This document shows, one piece after another, positions 56,201 to 64,000 of a stretch of 64,000 bases of DNA (within the stretch, counting starts at the first letter, position 1; every line of letters begins with the position of its first letter). The position numbers and the translations under genes were made by a program. The notes under the pieces were generated by a model. That model was not told where the DNA came from. It made no database searches and saw only the letters and a list, made by a program, of their open reading frames with translations. The stretch comes from Chroococcidiopsis sp. CCMEE 29 (lineage in GTDB: Bacteria; Cyanobacteriota; Cyanobacteriia; Cyanobacteriales; Chroococcidiopsidaceae), in the NCBI RefSeq assembly GCF_023558375.1, contig NZ_CP083761.1, positions 310,001-374,000 on the forward strand, written 5' to 3'.

Positions 56201-56852
56201 GGTATATCCAATTCTGGAGCAGTGGAAGCAAAAGATTGTTGAAGAAAATCTGCTGCATCCCCAAGTTGTTTATGGTTATTTCCCTTGCCAGTCTGAGGGG
56301 AATTCTCTCTATATATACGATCCGGAGAGCATGAACTGTAAGGACGCAAAGCAACGAGTAGCAACGTTTGAGTTTCCTCGGCAGCGATCGCTACGTCGTC
56401 TATGTATCGCAGATTTTTATGCACCTGTAGAGTCGGATACTATAGATGTGTTCCCAATGCAGGCGGTGACTGTGGGGAATATTGCGACTGAGTACGCGAA
56501 GTCGCTATTTGACGCGAACCGTTACACAGACTATCTCTATTTCCACGGGCTAGCAGTACAAATTGCAGAAGCCTTGTCAGAATGGCTTCATGCTCGGATT
56601 CGGCAAGAGTTAGGGTTTGGTGGTGAGGAGCCTGATAATATTCGGGATATTTTAGCCCAGCGGTATCGGGGTTCTCGGTACAGCTTTGGCTATCCAGCTT
56701 GTCCGAATATTCAAGATCAGTACAAGTTATTGGATCTGTTAGGGAGCGATCGCATTCACCTATACATGGATGAAAGCGAACAGCTGTATCCCGAGCAGTC
56801 TACGACGGCGATCGTTGCTTATCACCCATTGGCAAAATACTTCAGTGCCTAA
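53289..56852 (+). CDS. metH: Cobalamin-dependent methionine synthase MetH
   Basis: 1187 residues. Domain order: homocysteine-binding (1-320) with zinc ligands in GLNCATGP (near 226) and [11 protein letters not shown] (near 291); methyltetrahydrofolate-binding (338-600; [34 protein letters not shown]); B12-cap and B12-binding (650-860) with [11 protein letters not shown] near 733, the His that coordinates cobalt; reactivation domain at the end (about 920-1187; [28 protein letters not shown]). All domains are complete. The gene is alone on its strand. Confidence 0.97.
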   Translation: MNSSFLSRLHSPDRPVIVFDGAMGTSLQKQNLTAEDFGGPQYEGCNEYLVHTKPEAVEKVHRDFLAVGADVIETDTFGGASIVLAEYDLADQAYSLNKAAAELAKRVAAEFSTPEKPRFVAGSMGPTTKLPTLGHIDFDTMQATFAEQAEGLFDGGVDLFIVETCQDVLQIKAALDGIEQVFQRKGERRPLMVSVTMEATGTMLVGSDITAALTILQPYPIEILGLNCATGPDRMAEHIRYLSAHSPFVISCIPNAGLPENVGGHAHYRLTPMELRMALMHFVEDLGVQVIGGCCGTQPDHIQQLAEIARTLKPKERQPSYEPAAASIYSAQPYDQDNSFLIVGERLNASGSKKCRDLLNAEDWDGLVSLAKSQVREGAHVLDVNVDYVGRDGVRDMHELVSRLVTNVTLPLMLDSTEWEKMEAGLKVAGGKCLLNSTNYEDGEPRFFKVLELAKKYGAGIVIGTIDEEGMARTAEKKFEIAQRAYNQAVEYGIPPYEIFFDTLALPISTGIEEDRANGKATIAAIRRIRQELPGCHIVLGVSNVSFGLNPAARVVLNSMFLHLAMEAGLDGAIVSASKILPLSRIEERHQEVCRQLIFDQRTFEGNVCVYDPLTELTTLFEGATTKRDRTADETLPVEERLKRHIIDGERIGLEEQLQKALEKYPPLDIINTLLLDGMKVVGELFGSGQMQLPFVLQSAETMKAAVAYLEPLMEKQDAGNNAKGTVVIATVKGDVHDIGKNLVDIILSNNGYKVINLGIKQPVDNIIEAYEQHKADCIAMSGLLVKSTAFMKENLAVFNERGITAPVILGGAALTPKFVHEDCQNTYKGKVVYGKDAFSDLHFMDKLMPAKAHDKWDDQLGFLDGLAATVEVSENGDKESLKDAEVVEVGTSTKPSEPAVVDTRRSEAVAVDLERPTPPFWGTKLLQPADIPLEEVFEYLDLQALIAGQWQFRKPKEQSREEYQAFLAEKVYPILEQWKQKIVEENLLHPQVVYGYFPCQSEGNSLYIYDPESMNCKDAKQRVATFEFPRQRSLRRLCIADFYAPVESDTIDVFPMQAVTVGNIATEYAKSLFDANRYTDYLYFHGLAVQIAEALSEWLHARIRQELGFGGEEPDNIRDILAQRYRGSRYSFGYPACPNIQDQYKLLDLLGSDRIHLYMDESEQLYPEQSTTAIVAYHPLAKYFSA

Positions 56853-56884
56853 CTTCTTTTAAGGTGATTCTTAAGAAACAAACT

Positions 56885-56906
56885 CAGCACCTTAAAAAAG
56901 GTGCTG
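56885..56906. terminator. Bidirectional terminator-like hairpin between metH and the next gene
   Basis: CAGCACCTT pairs with AAGGTGCTG around AAAA (22 bases, 9-bp stem). It lies 33 bases after the metH stop and 25 before the stop of the convergent gene. Confidence 0.6.
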
Positions 56907-56930
56907 GAAACAAGCATCTTCTGCTTTTCC

Positions 56931-57566
56931 CTAGGAGTAATTACCGTTAGTACGAGGTTTGCGCGCTCCAACAGTAGCTCCAATTACCGCTGCGATTAAA
57001 CCCAGTAAAGAACCGAATGCAAACCACCACAATGATCTAGCGGTCGCGTCAGCAATTTGACGAGCTTGTTCAGCAGTTACTTGAGGTGCAGTTTGTGGTG
57101 CAGTGAGACCACCCGGCTGTTGAACCTGATTTATCACATCTCCAGCATTAGCAGCAGCAACACCAAAGGCACCCGATACTCCACTAGCCAATAGCCAAGA
57201 GCCAATTGCTAGAGTTGTTGCCCAGAGAACTGCACCATTGATTAGGGCTGTACTACGGTTCATAGGTCCGCAAGCACGGGTTGTAGTCAAACCACCAAGG
57301 AATAAGGCAATCAACAAACATATCGTTGACCAAATCCCTACATTGCCCGCAACGTTAGGTGCATTTGTTCTGGGTGCACCTGAACCTGCAATAGTATCTG
57401 CTCCAATAGCGCCAGTTATGGCGCTCAAAACCAGTTGCAACGCTAAGGTTATTACTAAACCTGCAATAATCGGACCCCAGCGGACGCGGTCATGGTAATC
57501 AACAACAGCTCTAGTGGTTGTAGGCTCTTGGATTACATCATCTACAGGTCGATTTACGTATGACAT
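56931..57566 (-). CDS. Four-helix membrane protein of unknown function
   Basis: 211 residues. Soluble N-terminus (VDDVIQEPTTTRAVVDYHDR), then helices near 32-52 (GPIIAGLVITLALQLVLSAI), 76-95, 108-130 and 180-200, with a Gln/Ala/Pro-rich loop between the last two. Some similarity in layout to YrzE-like proteins. No catalytic motif visible. The codon use is like neighbours. Confidence 0.72.
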   Translation of the reverse strand: MSYVNRPVDDVIQEPTTTRAVVDYHDRVRWGPIIAGLVITLALQLVLSAITGAIGADTIAGSGAPRTNAPNVAGNVGIWSTICLLIALFLGGLTTTRACGPMNRSTALINGAVLWATTLAIGSWLLASGVSGAFGVAAANAGDVINQVQQPGGLTAPQTAPQVTAEQARQIADATARSLWWFAFGSLLGLIAAVIGATVGARKPRTNGNYS

Positions 57567-57929
57567 AGCCTATTTGCTTCCTCTTGGCTTAACTCTGTAA
57601 AGTTTTTTTACTACTCTTTGAACTCAAGCTTGAGCTTCAATTTAAGTTGAAATTTCTGGTTTGACTATCTATCAGTGGAAATAGTTGACGTATCTACCTT
57701 TAGGAGGAAAATAAATTAATAAAGCGTGAAGAAATAAAAATTTATTTAATAATATTTAAACTTCTTTTAAACTTCTTATCAATTTATGTGTTTCATCTCA
57801 ATTACGTTAAGATTTATTACACTGTGTTAGCGCCAGAATAACACCACAATCTAACTATTAATCCTCTATTCAAAAATAACCTAAAAATTTAGGTGAAGCA
57901 CCATACTTAGGTGTGATAAATTCAGAAAC
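57567..57929. other. A/T-rich intergenic region
   Basis: About 360 bases upstream of the membrane-protein gene and downstream of the YbjQ gene (both minus strand). It includes the palindrome CTCAAGCTTGAG (57623-57634) and poly-A/T stretches. No gene or structured RNA recognised. Confidence 0.5.
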
Positions 57930-58256
57930 TTAACGCAGCTTAACAGCAGTTCCTGTAGCAGTAATTAGTAATAAAACGCCTGACTGGTCAATGTTAATTG
58001 TGCCAGTATCAAGTTCAATCCCGAGCACAGCGTTGGCTCCCAAATGGAGGGCTCGTTGCTCTAATTCTGCTAAGGCATCGTGCTGCCCCCGCTCGAATAC
58101 GCGCTCGTAGCTGCCTGTTCGTCCACCAATAATATCGCGGATACCAGCAAAAAAATCGCGCAGAGCATTGCTACCATAGACGACTTCAGCCGTTACAATG
58201 CCCAGATAAGCTTCAATAACAGCTCCTTGAATAACATCAGTTGTGGTTAAAATCAT
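57930..58256 (-). CDS. YbjQ (UPF0145) family heavy-metal-binding-domain protein
   Basis: 108 residues. ILTTTDVIQGAVIEAYLGIV, VVYGSNALRDFFAGIRDIIG, GRTGSYERVFERGQHDALAE and HLGANAVLGIELD are the family signature. It forms pentameric beta-barrel assemblies in solved relatives; the function is not established. Confidence 0.92.
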   Translation of the reverse strand: MILTTTDVIQGAVIEAYLGIVTAEVVYGSNALRDFFAGIRDIIGGRTGSYERVFERGQHDALAELEQRALHLGANAVLGIELDTGTINIDQSGVLLLITATGTAVKLR

Positions 58257-58402
58257 TTGCTATCCTCACAAAATGGGAACTGATTCCAAGATCTGAACTG
58301 CAAACAAACATCAGTCTTTATGTTTATGCAGCAAAATACTCTAGTTCTCAAACGCAGCTATTCCTGATTTAATGTAAAGCGATCGTAGCATTTCAGAAAA
58401 AA

Positions 58403-59548
58403 TTGCATAAATACCTGAGAATATGGACCGTGCAAAAGCGAATAGTAGCAATCAGTGTATCGCTAATAGGACTTGTTGCCATAGAGCCGCCTGTAAGCCA
58501 AGCTCAAGTACTAGTGGCACAAAAAAGCAGTAGCTCGCCTAGCAGCCCTTACCAAAGGCGCCAACAGCTAGATAAACTGTTGCAAGAAGGGCGCAAGCTG
58601 TTGGATGCAGGAAATTTCTCTGGCGCAATCTCCCGTTATCAACAAGCAGCAAAATTTTCACCTAAAAATGCCCGAATTTTCTCTACTATTGGCTACTTAC
58701 AAGTTCGCCAAGGCAATTTATCGGCAGCAGCGGCGGCTTACCGACAGGCTATTGCGCTTGCTCCTAATCATGCGGATTTTCATTATGCACTAGGCTATTG
58801 TTTAGGGCAATTAGGGGACAATGTTGGTGCAGCAGCGGCTTACCGTCGGACTACAAAGTTGGTTGGAAATCACCTCAATGCTTACCTGGGGCTGGGAGTG
58901 GTGCTGTTTCGCCAGAGAGAATATAGAGGTGCGATGGAGGCATACCAAAAAGTTTTAGCGATTGACCCCAACAATGCCAGCGCTTATGAAGTGATGGGCG
59001 CAATGTTGATGCAGCAGGGGCGTGCCGAAGATGCACTCAAGGCAATCCAAAAGGCAGCAACACTTAATCCTAAAAACAGTGATGTGTTTCTAAGTTTGGC
59101 AAATGTCTGGTTAAATCAAGGTAACATCACTGCTGGGCTAATGAGCTTGAGGCAGGCTAGCCAGTTAGCTCCAAATGATGTAAATATACACCTACAAATG
59201 GGCGCAGTTTTAAGGCGCCAGAATGACTTTGACGGTGCTCTACAAGCTTATCGACGAGCTTTATCTCTACGAGCAAATCTAGTAGAAGCACAGGAAGCTA
59301 TCGGTGATATTTTGCTGATTAAGCAGGACTTAATGCCTGCAATTGTTGCCTATCGTCGGGTGGTTCAGTTATCTCCCCAGAATGCGAAAGCTTACTTTAA
59401 CCTAGGGATAGCGTTGCACAGACGGCGACAAGATAAGGAAGCGATCGCTGCTATCAGCCGTGCCTTGGAACTGTATAAGCAGCAGGGTGTGAGGGATGGT
59501 GTGCGAAGAGCTGAAGCCTTACTGCGGGAATTAGGTCAGTTGAATTAG
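58403..59548 (+). CDS. Exported TPR protein
   Basis: 381 residues from a TTG; a GTG at 58430 is an equally good start that leaves a compact signal peptide (VQKRIVAISVSLIGLVAIEP, cleavage near SQAQ). About eight TPR units follow (LLDAGNFSGAISRYQQAAKF, QGNLSAAAAAYRQAIALAPN, REYRGAMEAYQKVLAIDPNN, RQDKEAIAAISRALELY). Probably periplasmic or lumenal interaction scaffold. Partners unknown. Confidence 0.8.
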   Translation: MHKYLRIWTVQKRIVAISVSLIGLVAIEPPVSQAQVLVAQKSSSSPSSPYQRRQQLDKLLQEGRKLLDAGNFSGAISRYQQAAKFSPKNARIFSTIGYLQVRQGNLSAAAAAYRQAIALAPNHADFHYALGYCLGQLGDNVGAAAAYRRTTKLVGNHLNAYLGLGVVLFRQREYRGAMEAYQKVLAIDPNNASAYEVMGAMLMQQGRAEDALKAIQKAATLNPKNSDVFLSLANVWLNQGNITAGLMSLRQASQLAPNDVNIHLQMGAVLRRQNDFDGALQAYRRALSLRANLVEAQEAIGDILLIKQDLMPAIVAYRRVVQLSPQNAKAYFNLGIALHRRRQDKEAIAAISRALELYKQQGVRDGVRRAEALLRELGQLN

Positions 59549-59617
59549 GGGTCAGGATCGTAGGGGTTGATCGGAGCCATCGGTGGGACAATCCAAGCTA
59601 TCGGTAAACCCGTGCTA

Positions 59618-60469
59618 TCAATCTAGCTGACGACCGGTGAGTTCTACAAATATATCTTCCAGGTTGGAGGGACGCACCATCATGCCCATTTTATCATTTT
59701 GTTGATCTAGGTAGGCATTTGCTTGTTCCAGAGTGGGGAAAAAGAGATATTCCCAGCGTTCGCCTACTTGCTTCATCACCAAGCCTTCACCGTGAGCAGA
59801 GCGCATCTGTTGCAGCGTTCCTAGTGAAATTAGGTTGCCGCCATCCATAATGCCTATGCGATCGCACAAATACTCAACTTCATCCATATAATGCGTCGTC
59901 AGCAGCATCGTCATCCCCTGCTGATTCAGATCGAGGATGATTTCCCACAGCCTACGCCTGGTTTGGGGATCTAGTCCCACCGTTGGCTCATCTAGAAACA
60001 GAATCTTAGGTTGATGCAACAGTGCTCTAGCAATTTGCAAGCGGCGCTTCATTCCCCCAGACAAGGTTTTGACTAAATCATCCCGTCGTTCTGTTAGCTG
60101 CACATACTCCAGCGCTTGATTAATCAATCGCTGCCTCTGTGGATTAGGAATGTGATGCAACCGCCCATGCAGTTCCATATTTTCCCAAACTGATAAATCA
60201 CCATCTACACTGGTTTGCTGCAACACCACTCCGATACACTGCTTCACCTGCAAAGGTTGCCGCACTACATCATAGCCAGCTACCTCAATTCGACCATCTG
60301 TAGGTTTTGTCAGCGTCGTCAACATCCGAATTGTTGTCGATTTTCCAGCGCCGTTTGGTCCAAGTAAACCAAACATTTCCCCTGCCTGGATTGTGAATGA
60401 CAGGTCATTGACAACAGGAAAATTGTTATAAACCTTGCGGACGTTTTGCAGCAAGATAGCAGCAGTCAT
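59618..60469 (-). CDS. ABC transporter ATP-binding protein (DrrA-like)
   Basis: 283 residues. Walker A GPNGAGKST near 38-46, signature LSGGMKRRLQIARAL near 138, Walker B ILFLDEPTVGLDPQTRRRLW near 157, H-loop TTHYMDEVEYL near 193. The C-terminal 60 residues (EGLVMKQVGERWEYLFFPT and SNLEDIFVELTGR) are typical of DrrA/NodI-type exporters. The membrane partner is not adjacent in the window. Confidence 0.88.
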   Translation of the reverse strand: MTAAILLQNVRKVYNNFPVVNDLSFTIQAGEMFGLLGPNGAGKSTTIRMLTTLTKPTDGRIEVAGYDVVRQPLQVKQCIGVVLQQTSVDGDLSVWENMELHGRLHHIPNPQRQRLINQALEYVQLTERRDDLVKTLSGGMKRRLQIARALLHQPKILFLDEPTVGLDPQTRRRLWEIILDLNQQGMTMLLTTHYMDEVEYLCDRIGIMDGGNLISLGTLQQMRSAHGEGLVMKQVGERWEYLFFPTLEQANAYLDQQNDKMGMMVRPSNLEDIFVELTGRQLD

Positions 60470-60922
60470 GAATTGTTTCGATACATTAAGTTCATTTCCT
60501 AAACTAGCATTCTCATTGGAAAAGGGATCAGAGGACGCTAACGCCGACCTTCGCTCCCCAGGCTTTTGTAGAAAATCAAAAATTTAAAGTACAAATTTTC
60601 ACTCAAAATACCTTGTAGGGTGTCTTGCTGATTTAGGAACTAGCCTTTCCGGCTTTGGTCATAAATGATTGTAGCTATAAAAACAGCGGAAACCATTACA
60701 TATTTTGGCAATAGCGCCGAATAAATTAACAAAAGTTTTGGCAACAAAGCCAGAAAAACAATGAACAATCGTAGGAATAGCCATAGCAGCCTGCCTGAGT
60801 CAGAAGAGTCGAAAGACTCGAAGCTGACCTGTGGGAGGAAGGAAAGCAGTACTACTCTCTCTCTGCTCCAGCTGCTATCAAGGTTTTTAAGAAAATTACA
60901 AATCATTGCCATCTTCACAGGG
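60470..60922. other. Intergenic region with a structured leader before the peroxidase gene
   Basis: About 450 bases. A hairpin GAGTC-GAAA-GACTC (60806-60819) is enclosed by GTCAG/CTGAC (60799-60803 and 60824-60828). The coding frame of the peroxidase could extend back to 60761 through this hairpin, but those residues are charged and unlike a signal peptide. No other gene. Confidence 0.5.
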
Positions 60923-62824
60923 ATGCTAAGTAGACTGACCCAGCTGGCATCCAAATTGACTAAAAGCTTGAAAAAGGGCGCGACAATTGCCACGCTGATT
61001 ACGGCTATGGTTCTAGCCGGACACGCTGTATCAGCGCAGGTAGCTTCACCACCTTCGCTCAAGACTGTGGCAGTTCCTCAGCCTGATAATCTTGGGGACT
61101 TTATTAAGAATAAGGTAGCCGCGATCGCCTTAGGAAAAGCTTTGTTTTGGGACATGCAGGTTGGCAGCGACGGCAACACTTCATGTGCTACTTGCCACTT
61201 CCATGCGGGAGTGGACAGTCGGTCTAAGAATCAAATCAACCCTGGGACTCTAGCCCAAGATCATAATTTCAAAATAGGCGGCGCGCCAAACTACCAGCTC
61301 AAGCCGGACGATTACCCGTTTGACAAGGAAAACAACGATGTTACCTCCTCTCAAGGGGTTTTCAATACCCAATTTAGAGACATCGAGCCTGGCAGGGTGG
61401 AGGACAAAGTAGACCCACTAGACGATCCAGTCTTTAACGTTGGAGGCACAAACGTCCGCCGCGTGCAACCCCGTAACACACCGACCGTAATCAATGCAGT
61501 GTTCAACTTCCGCAACTTCTGGGATGGACGAGCCCAGAATGAGTTCAACGGCGTGAATCCTTTCGGGTTAAGAGATAAGGCTGCCAAGATCGTGAAGGCA
61601 GAAAAGCCAAATCAACTAAAAGAGGTAAATATTAGTCTCAAAAATTCAAGCTTGGCTTCGCAGGCAGTAGGACCGCCGCTGAGCGACTTTGAGATGTCCG
61701 CCAGGGATCGCACGTTCGAGGATATTGGTCATAAGTTTAGCAAGGGCAAGAAAAATAAGCTGCCGAGGGAAGTCGGTAAGAAGCTACTATTTCTGAGACC
61801 ACTTGGTAAACAGCTCGTGGCTCCTGATGACAGCGTTCTAGGTACCTACAGTAGAGCGCCTGAAAACGGGCTGGGACCAAACTACGAGTCACTAGTTAAG
61901 GCTGCTTTCAAGCCGGAGTGGTGGAACTCCAATCAGGTGATCAGGGTTAATGGCGACAATACCCGAACGTTCATCAAAAATCCGGCATCAAACTTCTTGG
62001 CTACTAACGAGTACACGCTGATGCAGTACAACTTCTCGCTCTTCTTCGGGTTAGCGGTGCAGATGTACGAGTCAACTTTAGTCTCCAACGATACACAATT
62101 CGATCGGTTCGCGGAAGGTAACAAGAACGCCCTGACTGAGCAGCAGCAACAAGGTCTCGATATTTTCCAGACCAAGGGTTTGTGCATCAATTGTCACTCC
62201 GGACCAGAATTCACTGCTGCTTCGGTTACAAGCGTGCAGGAGGAACCACTCGACCGGATGGAAGGCACAGCGGCAATCTATGACACCGGCTTCAATAACA
62301 CTGCTGTAAGACCCACATTGGAAGATCTGGCTATAGGAGATGTCGATCCGTTCGGTAATCCGCTCTCCTTGTCGCGGCTCGCTCAAAGGGATGGCTCGAT
62401 CAGCGCTAATGAACCAGTGGTTGCAGATGGAGGCTTCAAAGTGCCTGGACTGCGGAATGTGGAACTCACTGCTCCCTACTTCCACAACGGTGGACAATTG
62501 ACTCTGCGGCAAGTGGTTGAGTTCTATAATCGAGGCGGGGACTTCGACAATGGTGAGGATCAAGATCCGGATATCCACCCCTTGCAGTTGTCTGAAGATG
62601 AAATAGAGGCACTGGTTGCCTTCATGAAAGGGCTCACCGATGAGCGAGTCCGCTATCACAAAGCACCCTTCGACCACCCACAGATGTTCATCCCTAACGG
62701 ACATCCAGGAGATGAGAAGTCTGTTACCAACGATGGCACCAGGAAAGCCACAGAAACGCTGCTGGAGATTCCTGCTGTTGGTCGTAATGGTCTCAATGTT
62801 CCCCTGAAGAACTTCCTGGAATAG
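60923..62824 (+). CDS. Di-haem cytochrome c peroxidase family protein (MauG/CcpA-like)
   Basis: 633 residues from the ATG that begins MLSRLTQLASKLTKSLKK, followed by a signal-type hydrophobic stretch (ATIATLITAMVLAGHAVSAQ). Two haem-binding motifs: CATCH near 90 and CINCH near 420. ALGKALFWDMQVGSDGNTS, RNTPTVINAVFNFRNFWDGR and APYFHNGGQLTLRQVVEFYN match the bacterial peroxidase/MauG family. It would act in the periplasm or lumen on hydrogen peroxide or a protein cofactor. It is longer than CcpA (about 350), with a large middle insert. Confidence 0.88.
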   Translation: MLSRLTQLASKLTKSLKKGATIATLITAMVLAGHAVSAQVASPPSLKTVAVPQPDNLGDFIKNKVAAIALGKALFWDMQVGSDGNTSCATCHFHAGVDSRSKNQINPGTLAQDHNFKIGGAPNYQLKPDDYPFDKENNDVTSSQGVFNTQFRDIEPGRVEDKVDPLDDPVFNVGGTNVRRVQPRNTPTVINAVFNFRNFWDGRAQNEFNGVNPFGLRDKAAKIVKAEKPNQLKEVNISLKNSSLASQAVGPPLSDFEMSARDRTFEDIGHKFSKGKKNKLPREVGKKLLFLRPLGKQLVAPDDSVLGTYSRAPENGLGPNYESLVKAAFKPEWWNSNQVIRVNGDNTRTFIKNPASNFLATNEYTLMQYNFSLFFGLAVQMYESTLVSNDTQFDRFAEGNKNALTEQQQQGLDIFQTKGLCINCHSGPEFTAASVTSVQEEPLDRMEGTAAIYDTGFNNTAVRPTLEDLAIGDVDPFGNPLSLSRLAQRDGSISANEPVVADGGFKVPGLRNVELTAPYFHNGGQLTLRQVVEFYNRGGDFDNGEDQDPDIHPLQLSEDEIEALVAFMKGLTDERVRYHKAPFDHPQMFIPNGHPGDEKSVTNDGTRKATETLLEIPAVGRNGLNVPLKNFLE

Positions 62825-62854
62825 AGAATAATCATCTTACTGAATGGACCAAAA

Positions 62855-62955
62855 AGGGGCGAGGGGCGAGGAAGAGGACACGGTGACGCGGTGACGCGGG
62901 GAATTTTCTCCCCCTGCTCCCTCTGCTTCCCCTGCTCCCCCTGCTTCCCCTGCTG
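62855..62955. repeat. Mixed short tandem repeats between the peroxidase gene and nadE
   Basis: Three repeat types in a row: GGGGCGAGG (62855-62868), GGTGACGCG (62876-62900) and CTTCCCCTG/CTCCCCCTG (62909-62955). Each recurs elsewhere in the window. Confidence 0.8.
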
Positions 62956-62996
62956 CCTCAATAGGTAATCTTTGGGTGGAAACGGAGTAGTTGAGG

Positions 62997-64000
62997 TTAG
63001 CTAGAAGTTTCCAAAGGGGAGAAGTTGGGAGGCGCAGGGGTAGTTTCAGCTTCGTAAGTACTCACACAAACCCATTTATTAGCAATCGGCATCCGCCAAC
63101 CAGTGCCAAAAGCACGGTCAGTAATCTTCAATCCAGGGGGTGCTTGCCGCCTTTTAAATTCGGCACGAGCAACTAACTGAATTACGCGGTCTACAATAGC
63201 TGGATCGTAACCAGCTGCAACAACTTGAGCCGCAGATTGGTGATTATGAATTAAACGTTCCAAAATATCATCCAGAATGTCGTAGGGTGGCAGCGAGTCT
63301 TGATCGACTTGACCAGGTTTGAGTTCCGCACTAGGAGCCTTAGTGAGAATATTTTTAGGAATGAAAGGGAAGGAAGATTTCCCCTTGCCCTTTGAGTTAA
63401 GCCAGCGGCACAAAGAGTAGACACGGGTTTTGGGAACATCGGCAATCACGGCTAACCCACCGTTCATATCACCGTAGAGGGTGCAGTAGCCGACTGCCAT
63501 TTCTGACTTGTTACCTGTGGAGAGGAGGAGATAGCTAAACTTGTTAGAGATCGCCATTAACAAGTTGCCCCGAATCCGGGATTGAATATTTTCCTCTGCC
63601 AATCCAAAAGGAGTTCCAGCAAACAGATCAGCTAAGGTGTTGTCGTAGGCTTGCATTAACTCCCCTATTGGCAGGGTATGCGTTTGAATACCCAAATTTG
63701 CAGCTAATTGCTGGGCATCCTGAATTGAATGGTCAGAACTGTAAGGAGAAGGCATCAGTACACCCAGGACATTTTCTTGTCCTAGTGCTGCGGTAGCGAT
63801 CGCCGCCACCAATGAAGAATCAACCCCTCCACTCAATCCAATTACGACTTTAGAAAAGCCGCATTTACGGGTATAGTCTCGCACACCTAGTACAAGAGCC
63901 TGCCAGATCTCCTCATCTTCGCTTTCTGGCATCGGTGCTACTGAAGCCAGTTGTAAATCCCGCTTTTGCTCGTCAAATTCTACTACCAACAAATCCTTCT
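62997..64000 (-). CDS. nadE: Glutamine-dependent NAD+ synthetase NadE, C-terminal part (partial)
   Basis: The frame is open to the right edge, so at least 334 residues are visible. ELLVVEF-like LLVVEFDEQKRDLQ marks the junction from the nitrilase domain, which lies beyond the edge. The synthetase P-loop LSGGVDSSLVAAIA near the start, STGNKSEMAVGYCTLYGDMN and the closing FKRRQAPPGLKITDRAFGTG are complete. It amidates deamido-NAD+ using glutamine. A TTG at 63992 is not the real start. Confidence 0.92.
   Translation of the reverse strand, partial: KDLLVVEFDEQKRDLQLASVAPMPESEDEEIWQALVLGVRDYTRKCGFSKVVIGLSGGVDSSLVAAIATAALGQENVLGVLMPSPYSSDHSIQDAQQLAANLGIQTHTLPIGELMQAYDNTLADLFAGTPFGLAEENIQSRIRGNLLMAISNKFSYLLLSTGNKSEMAVGYCTLYGDMNGGLAVIADVPKTRVYSLCRWLNSKGKGKSSFPFIPKNILTKAPSAELKPGQVDQDSLPPYDILDDILERLIHNHQSAAQVVAAGYDPAIVDRVIQLVARAEFKRRQAPPGLKITDRAFGTGWRMPIANKWVCVSTYEAETTPAPPNFSPLETSS

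Overview
The window is chromosomal DNA of a cyanobacterium. GCGATCGC (HIP1) octamers are dense in and between genes. Many genes belong to cyanobacteria: nrtD, nblA, CruP, a CP43'-PsaL fusion, isiB, a DUF1822/sigma pair, EbsA-like, DUF3326, DUF1350 and an SmtA-type metallothionein. Short G/C-rich tandem repeats typical of larger-genome cyanobacteria are scattered between genes. The genus cannot be fixed from this alone; a Chroococcidiopsis-like or filamentous lineage would fit.

Layout. 1-1.7 kb: end of the nitrate ABC transporter operon (nrtC tail, nrtD) and a UspA-like gene. 1.7-5.2 kb: divergent TPM and LemA membrane proteins, a DUF1350 protein and a TPR protein. 5.25-8.7 kb: cofactor run with CobA-HemD fusion, CoaE, CbiT and an HCF164/TxlA-like thioredoxin. 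8.7-17.3 kb: DUF6737, a hexapeptide acyltransferase fused to GAF, CruP, an AarF/UbiB kinase, NblA and a Ser/Thr kinase. 17.4-23.4 kb: Kdp potassium-ATPase operon in the order kdpB, KdpF/G-like, kdpC, truncated kdpD, anmK, without kdpA; an array of four 83-bp hairpin repeats lies just upstream of kdpB. 23.6-26.3 kb: Mo-nitrogenase C-terminal-like protein and a sigma factor/DUF1822 pair. 26.7-32.3 kb: 5'-truncated CrtI-like gene, an unlisted 59-aa zinc ribbon, and an iron-stress cluster (CP43'-like antenna, CP43'-PsaL fusion, flavodoxin, alpha/beta hydrolase).

32.3-35.4 kb is the most mobile part. A small membrane-protein gene is cut by a 396-bp non-autonomous IS200/IS605-type element, and removing exactly that element restores the reading frame. 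An intact solitary TnpB element of the same architecture lies about 1.1 kb away. 35.4-43.8 kb: HpcH/HpaI aldolase, aminotransferase, Uma2, 2OG-Fe dioxygenase, DUF711, PPK2, CPBP protease, DUF3326. 43.9-50.8 kb: dnaX, GT2, EbsA-like, BioD/DRTGG protein, DprA-like protein, YajQ. 50.9-64 kb: NTF2-like protein, a decayed stretch, metallothionein with an SmtB-type operator, methyltransferase, metH, YbjQ, TPR protein, ABC ATPase, di-haem peroxidase and the C-terminal part of NadE, which runs off the right edge.

Cross-cutting points: (i) intergenic-type repeats have entered three enzyme genes in frame (cobA-hemD linker, cruP, anmK); (ii) cobalamin supply (CobA-HemD, CbiT) and use (MetH) both occur; (iii) nutrient-stress functions recur (nitrate, NblA, Kdp, iron-stress antenna, metallothionein). 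No rRNA, tRNA or CRISPR array was seen.
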